Below, piece by piece: positions 60,746 to 64,000 of a DNA stretch of 64,000 nucleotides; the first letter of the stretch is position 1, and each line of letters begins with the position of its first letter. The stretch lies in contig NZ_DATDMY010000132.1 of the NCBI RefSeq assembly GCF_036518555.1, positions 22,424 to 86,423 of the forward strand, read 5' to 3'. The DNA is from Dokdonella_A sp036518555 (GTDB taxonomy: Bacteria; Pseudomonadota; Gammaproteobacteria; Xanthomonadales; Rhodanobacteraceae). The notes beneath the pieces were generated by a model. That model was given only the letters and a program-made list of their open reading frames with translations, searched no databases and had not been told where the DNA came from. A program made the translations under genes and the position numbers.

Positions 60746-61009
60746 TCAGGCGAGCGCCTTGATGTGCGCGGTCAGGCGGCTCTTGTGGCGGGCAGCCTTG
60801 TTCTTGTGGATGAGGCCGCGCGCGGCGTAGCGGTCCATCACCGGTTCGGCGATCTTCATTGCGGCCTCGGCTTTCGCCTTGTCCTTCGCCTCGATCGCCT
60901 TCACGACATTCTTGATCGCCGTGCGAACCATCGAACGCGCGCTGGCGTTGCGCTGGCGATGCTGCTCGGACTGGCGCGCACGCTTCTTCGCGGACTTGAT
61001 GTTGGCCAA
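60746..61009 (-). CDS. rpsT: 30S ribosomal protein S20
   Basis: 87 aa, helical and basic: MANIKSAKKRARQSEQHRQR, SMVRTAIKNVVKAI, MDRYAARGLIHKNKAARHKS. Binds 16S rRNA. Divergent from murJ, a usual order. Confidence 0.97.
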   Translation of the reverse strand: MANIKSAKKRARQSEQHRQRNASARSMVRTAIKNVVKAIEAKDKAKAEAAMKIAEPVMDRYAARGLIHKNKAARHKSRLTAHIKALA

Positions 61010-61218
61010 GGGACTGCTCCGGTAATCGGGATTGGAAAAAGACTACGAATTATGAAGGCCGATCCCTTCCGAGTCAACGATCGCAGTGGGAATCGGCGAG
61101 CGGGACGCGGGATTCGTGCGAACGGCCGAGCCGGTCGCGGCAGGCCACCTGCAGTCGCTGCCGCGCGGATGCGCCTGTCGGACTCCCGATTGCCCCTGAC
61201 CGATTCCCGGCGCTGCGC
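61010..61218. other. rpsT-murJ divergent spacer with decayed heptads
   Basis: 209 bp. Scattered GGGAATC, GGGATTC, CTCCCGATT and GATTCCCG copies look like a degenerate ATTCCCG array. TAATTCGTAG (near 61044) could carry an rpsT -10. Confidence 0.4.
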
Positions 61219-62826
61219 ATGACCCGCCCGAGCCTGCTCCGCTCCATGCTGAGCTTCAGCAGCGGCACCTTCGTGTCGCGCGTACTCGGTCTCGTGCGCG
61301 AGCAGGTGATCGCCTACGCGTTCGGCGCCAATGCGGCGACCGATGCGTTCTGGGTCGCCTTCCGCATCCCGAATTTCCTGCGCCGGCTGTTCGCCGAAGG
61401 ATCCTTCTCGGTCGCGTTCGTCCCCGTGTTCACCGAGGTCAAGGAGACGCGCACCCACGAGGACCTGCGCCAGCTCGTCGCGCGCACGGCGGGTACGCTC
61501 GGCGGGGTGCTGTTCGTCGTGACCGCGCTCGGCATGATCGGGGCGCACTGGGTCGCGGGCGGCTTCGCGCCGGGTGCGATCGACGAGCCGGCCAAGTACG
61601 CGCTGACGACGGACCTGCTGCGCGTGATGTTCCCGTTCCTGCTGTTCGTCTCGTTGACCGCGCTCGCGGGTGCGGTGCTGAACAGTTTCCACAAGTTCAT
61701 GCTGCCCGCGCTCACGCCCGTGATCATGAACCTCTGCCTCATCGCCGCCGCGCTGTGGGGCTCGCGCTGGTTCGACGTGCCGATCATGGCGCTCGGCTGG
61801 GCGATCCTCGCCGCGGGCATCCTGCAGCTCGTGGTGCAGTTGCCCGCGCTCGCGAAGCTCGACCTGCTCGCTTGGCCGCGCTGGGGCTGGCGCCATCCCG
61901 ACGTGCGCCGCATCCTCACGCTGATGGTTCCGACCCTGTTCGGTTCGTCGGTCGCGCAGGTCAACCTGCTGCTCGACACGCTGATCGCGTCGTTCCTCAT
62001 CACCGGTTCGCAGACATGGCTCACCCAGACGGACCGGCTGCTGGAGTTCCCGCTCGGCATCTTCGGCGTCGCTCTCGGCACCGTGATCCTGCCGTCGCTG
62101 TCGCGTCACCACGTCGCGACCGACCGCGACGGCTTCGCGCGCGCGCTCGACTGGGGCCTGCGCACGGCGCTCCTGATCTCCGTGCCGGCGATGCTCGCGC
62201 TCGTGCTGCTCGCCAAACCGCTGCTCGCCACGCTGCTGCAGCACGGGCGCTTCGGCGCGCACGACGTCGACATGGCCGCGCTGTCGCTGTCGGCGCTGTC
62301 GTTCGGCCTGCCCGCGTTCGCGCTGGTCAAGGTCGTCGCGCCCGCGTTCTACGCGCGCCAGGACACGAAAACGCCGGTGCGGGCGGGCATCGTCGCGATG
62401 GTCGTCAACATGGTGCTGAACCTGCTCTTCGTCGGCGGGCTGTTCCACCTCTGGCATCGCCCGGAGGACCTCGCCGACGGCTGGGTCGCAGGGATCGCGA
62501 AGGTACCCGGCCTGCACATGGGGCTCGCGCTCGCGAGTGCGCTCGCGAGCTATCTCAATCTCGCCCAGCTCTGGCTCGCGCTGGGGCGCGACGGCGTCTA
62601 CGTGCGCCAGCCGGGCTGGGGCGCGCATCTGCTTCGCCTCGCGACGGCCTGCGCGGCGATGGTGGCCGTGCTCGGCGTCGGCCTGTGGCAATGGCCGGAG
62701 TGGGGCGGGTGGGACACCGGCACGCGCGTCGTGCGCCTCGGCGTACTCGTCGTCGGCGGCGGCGCAACGTTCGTCGGCGTGCTTTTCGCGTGCGGGTTCC
62801 GCATGCGCGACCTGCGCGGCGCGTAG
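61219..62826 (+). CDS. murJ: Lipid II flippase MurJ
   Basis: 535 aa, about 14 helices, MOP superfamily. LLRSMLSFSSGTFVSRVLGL and AFWVAFRIPNFLRRLFAEGS are typical (Arg residues lining the cavity). Flips undecaprenyl-PP-linked peptidoglycan precursor. ribF follows 129 bp later. Confidence 0.96.
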   Translation: MTRPSLLRSMLSFSSGTFVSRVLGLVREQVIAYAFGANAATDAFWVAFRIPNFLRRLFAEGSFSVAFVPVFTEVKETRTHEDLRQLVARTAGTLGGVLFVVTALGMIGAHWVAGGFAPGAIDEPAKYALTTDLLRVMFPFLLFVSLTALAGAVLNSFHKFMLPALTPVIMNLCLIAAALWGSRWFDVPIMALGWAILAAGILQLVVQLPALAKLDLLAWPRWGWRHPDVRRILTLMVPTLFGSSVAQVNLLLDTLIASFLITGSQTWLTQTDRLLEFPLGIFGVALGTVILPSLSRHHVATDRDGFARALDWGLRTALLISVPAMLALVLLAKPLLATLLQHGRFGAHDVDMAALSLSALSFGLPAFALVKVVAPAFYARQDTKTPVRAGIVAMVVNMVLNLLFVGGLFHLWHRPEDLADGWVAGIAKVPGLHMGLALASALASYLNLAQLWLALGRDGVYVRQPGWGAHLLRLATACAAMVAVLGVGLWQWPEWGGWDTGTRVVRLGVLVVGGGATFVGVLFACGFRMRDLRGA

Positions 62827-62943
62827 GCGGGTCGAGCGCGAAGGCGTCCCCGCCCGCAGCGGCGAGGCGCAGCGATCCGCGGGATAGCCGGCGCGCGCTG
62901 CGATGTCCGGATCGGATATCGGCGCGTGCTGCGGCGCAGCGGC

Positions 62944-62949
62944 TATACT
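62944..62949 (+). promoter_or_regulatory. ribF -10 box 6 nt from the ATG
   Basis: TATACT, then 6 nt, then ATG at 62956: likely leaderless. No clear -35. Confidence 0.4.
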
Positions 62950-62955
62950 CGGCCG

Positions 62956-63900
62956 ATGAGCCTGCTTTTCCGGGATGTCGCGGGGCCGAGCCTGGCCCCG
63001 GGCGGCAGCGTCGTTTGCGTCGGCGCGTTCGATGGCGTGCACCTCGGCCATCGCGCGCTGCTCGCGCGCGTGCGCGAGCGCGCGCTGGAGCAGGACCTGC
63101 TGCCGCTCGCGATAAGTTTCGAGCCGGTTCCCCGTGAATTCTTCGCGCGCGGCGCCCCCGTGCCACGACTCGCGAGCGCGCGCGAGAAGATCGCGCAACT
63201 CGGTGCGGCCGGCGCGGCAAGGCTGCTGTCGCTGCGTTTCGACGCCAGGCTGGCGGCGATGCCCGCGGAAACATTCATCGAGGACGTGTTGGTCGGTCGT
63301 GCGGATGCGCGTGAGATCTGGGTCGGCGCGGATTTCCGCTTCGGCCATGCGCGCCGTGGCGACGTTGCGATGTTGCGCGAGCACGGGCGCCGCCTCGGCT
63401 ACACGGTCGAGGTCATGCCCGATGTCGCCGCGGACGGTGCGCGCGTGAGCAGCAGTGCGATCCGCACCTTCCTCGCGGCCGGGGATTTCGACGCGGCGGC
63501 CCGCCTGCTCGGCCGGCGCTTCGCGATAGGAGGTCACGTCGTGCGCGGCCAGCAACTCGGGCGCAAGCTCGGTTGGCCCACCGCGAACATCCGCCTCGGC
63601 CGCCGCACGTCGCCGGTGGTCGGCATCTTCGCCGTGCGCGTGCACGGCGTGGGTGCCGTCGCACGCCCAGGGGTCGCGAGCCTCGGCGTGCGACCGACGA
63701 TCGACGGCGCAGGCGAGCCGTTGCTCGAAGCCCATCTGTTCGATTTCGACGGCGATCTGTACGGCCACCGCATCGAGGTCGAGTTCGTGCGGAAGTTGCG
63801 CGACGAGGTGAAGTTCGACGACCTCGACGCGATGGTGCGACAGATCGACCGCGACGCCGCACAGGCGCGATCGATCCTCGGCATGGTCGAAGTCGCATGA
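62956..63900 (+). CDS. ribF: Bifunctional riboflavin kinase / FAD synthetase
   Basis: 314 aa. N-terminal FAD synthetase: CVGAFDGVHLGHRALL (HIGH-like), VGADFRFGHARRGDV, SSSAIRTFLAAGDF. C-terminal kinase: GRKLGWPTANIRL and LLEAHLFDFDGDLYG. Makes FMN and FAD. Start ATG at 62956, 6 nt after TATACT and without SD. In xanthomonads ileS would follow. Confidence 0.95.
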   Translation: MSLLFRDVAGPSLAPGGSVVCVGAFDGVHLGHRALLARVRERALEQDLLPLAISFEPVPREFFARGAPVPRLASAREKIAQLGAAGAARLLSLRFDARLAAMPAETFIEDVLVGRADAREIWVGADFRFGHARRGDVAMLREHGRRLGYTVEVMPDVAADGARVSSSAIRTFLAAGDFDAAARLLGRRFAIGGHVVRGQQLGRKLGWPTANIRLGRRTSPVVGIFAVRVHGVGAVARPGVASLGVRPTIDGAGEPLLEAHLFDFDGDLYGHRIEVEFVRKLRDEVKFDDLDAMVRQIDRDAAQARSILGMVEVA

Positions 63901-63943
63901 GCGATCTCCAGCGGACTTGCGACGGCTCGCCGAGCCTGTAGCC

Positions 63944-64000
63944 TTCCCGATTCCCGATTCCCGATTCCCGATTCCCGATTCCCGATTCCCGATTCCCGAT
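63944..64000. repeat. Heptanucleotide tandem array, open at the window edge
   Basis: Eight perfect TTCCCGA (ATTCCCG) units plus one base, cut off by the window end. It starts 43 bp after ribF. Related partial copies occur at 2447-2474 and 61010-61218. Confidence 0.95.

Noticed and set aside
62827..62955. FMN riboswitch before ribF
   Set aside because: The 129-bp gap is too short and lacks the conserved AGGGTCGG-like core; a -10 box sits right at the ATG.
60901..63768. 955-codon open frame on the minus strand opposite murJ and ribF
   Set aside because: It is Arg/Glu/His-rich repetitive sequence with no motifs, the usual shadow of high-GC genes; murJ and ribF are clear on the other strand.
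63944..64000. CRISPR array
   Set aside because: The 7-bp unit repeats without spacers, so it is a simple tandem repeat.

Overview
The window is a chromosome segment of a high-GC gammaproteobacterium, most likely of the Lysobacterales (Xanthomonadales), perhaps Rhodanobacteraceae (Dokdonella/Rhodanobacter-like). This rests on the gene families and neighbourhoods (rplU-rpmA-obgE, rpsT, murJ, ribF; gcvR-bcp facing dapA-bamC; a PIN-PhoH protein; a two-SPOR DedD) and on iterated ATTCCCG heptads between genes, which I recall as typical of that order. It is inference without a database search. Almost everything is vertical, densely packed housekeeping sequence. I see no prophage, CRISPR array, integrase or complete IS.

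Layout: 1-4657 rhomboid tail, folC, dedD-like SPOR protein, cvpA, purF. 4784-10467 a ferritin-like DUF455 protein and two membrane proteins (+), meeting a GT4 / DUF2304 / GT2 set (-): probably envelope glycan assembly. 10468-15978 the accessory part: a secreted protein and the first of three paralogous six-cysteine secreted proteins in one transcription unit, a DUF1573-like protein, a decayed stretch with an Rhs fragment fused in frame to an IS3-type transposase tail, then two more paralogs. 16025-26385 (all -) lpxH, a periplasmic cyclophilin, ppx, ppk1, a pstS-like gene, phoR, phoB and bepA; a candidate Pho box precedes phoB, so phosphate sensing and polyphosphate turnover look linked. 26577-33266 glutaredoxin plus AhpD-like protein, a secreted hypothetical, NAD-type isocitrate dehydrogenase, thiD, an outer-membrane barrel candidate, PIN-PhoH. 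33472-36830 bcp, gcvR, dapA, bamC-like lipoprotein, fdxA. 37250-41811 tRNA-Glu(CTC), pcnB, folK, panB, panC, a possible small RNA, panD. 41957-48535 queG, nnr, tsaE, amiC, mutL. 48751-55535 DUF1684, FKBP-like, DUF1289, CoA Nudix hydrolase, sulfurtransferase, an ECI-like isomerase, DUF4139, PCuAC copper chaperone, thioesterase. 55532-63900 uvrA, rplU, rpmA, obgE, rpsT, murJ, ribF. The window ends inside an ATTCCCG tandem array.

Pathways represented: folate (folC, folK), pantothenate (panB, panC, panD), envelope biogenesis (lpxH, murJ, amiC, bamC, bepA, SPOR protein), phosphate/polyphosphate (phoB, phoR, pstS-like, ppk1, ppx), repair (uvrA, mutL), and tRNA/RNA processing (queG, tsaE, pcnB). The least explained parts are the secreted-protein family at 10.9-16.0 kb, several long perfect palindromes between genes, a candidate small RNA between panC and panD, and promoters whose -10 box lies only 6-7 nt from the start codon (nnr, ribF, amiC). 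Base composition was judged by eye, and start codons were chosen from Shine-Dalgarno sites, overlaps and family length where stated.
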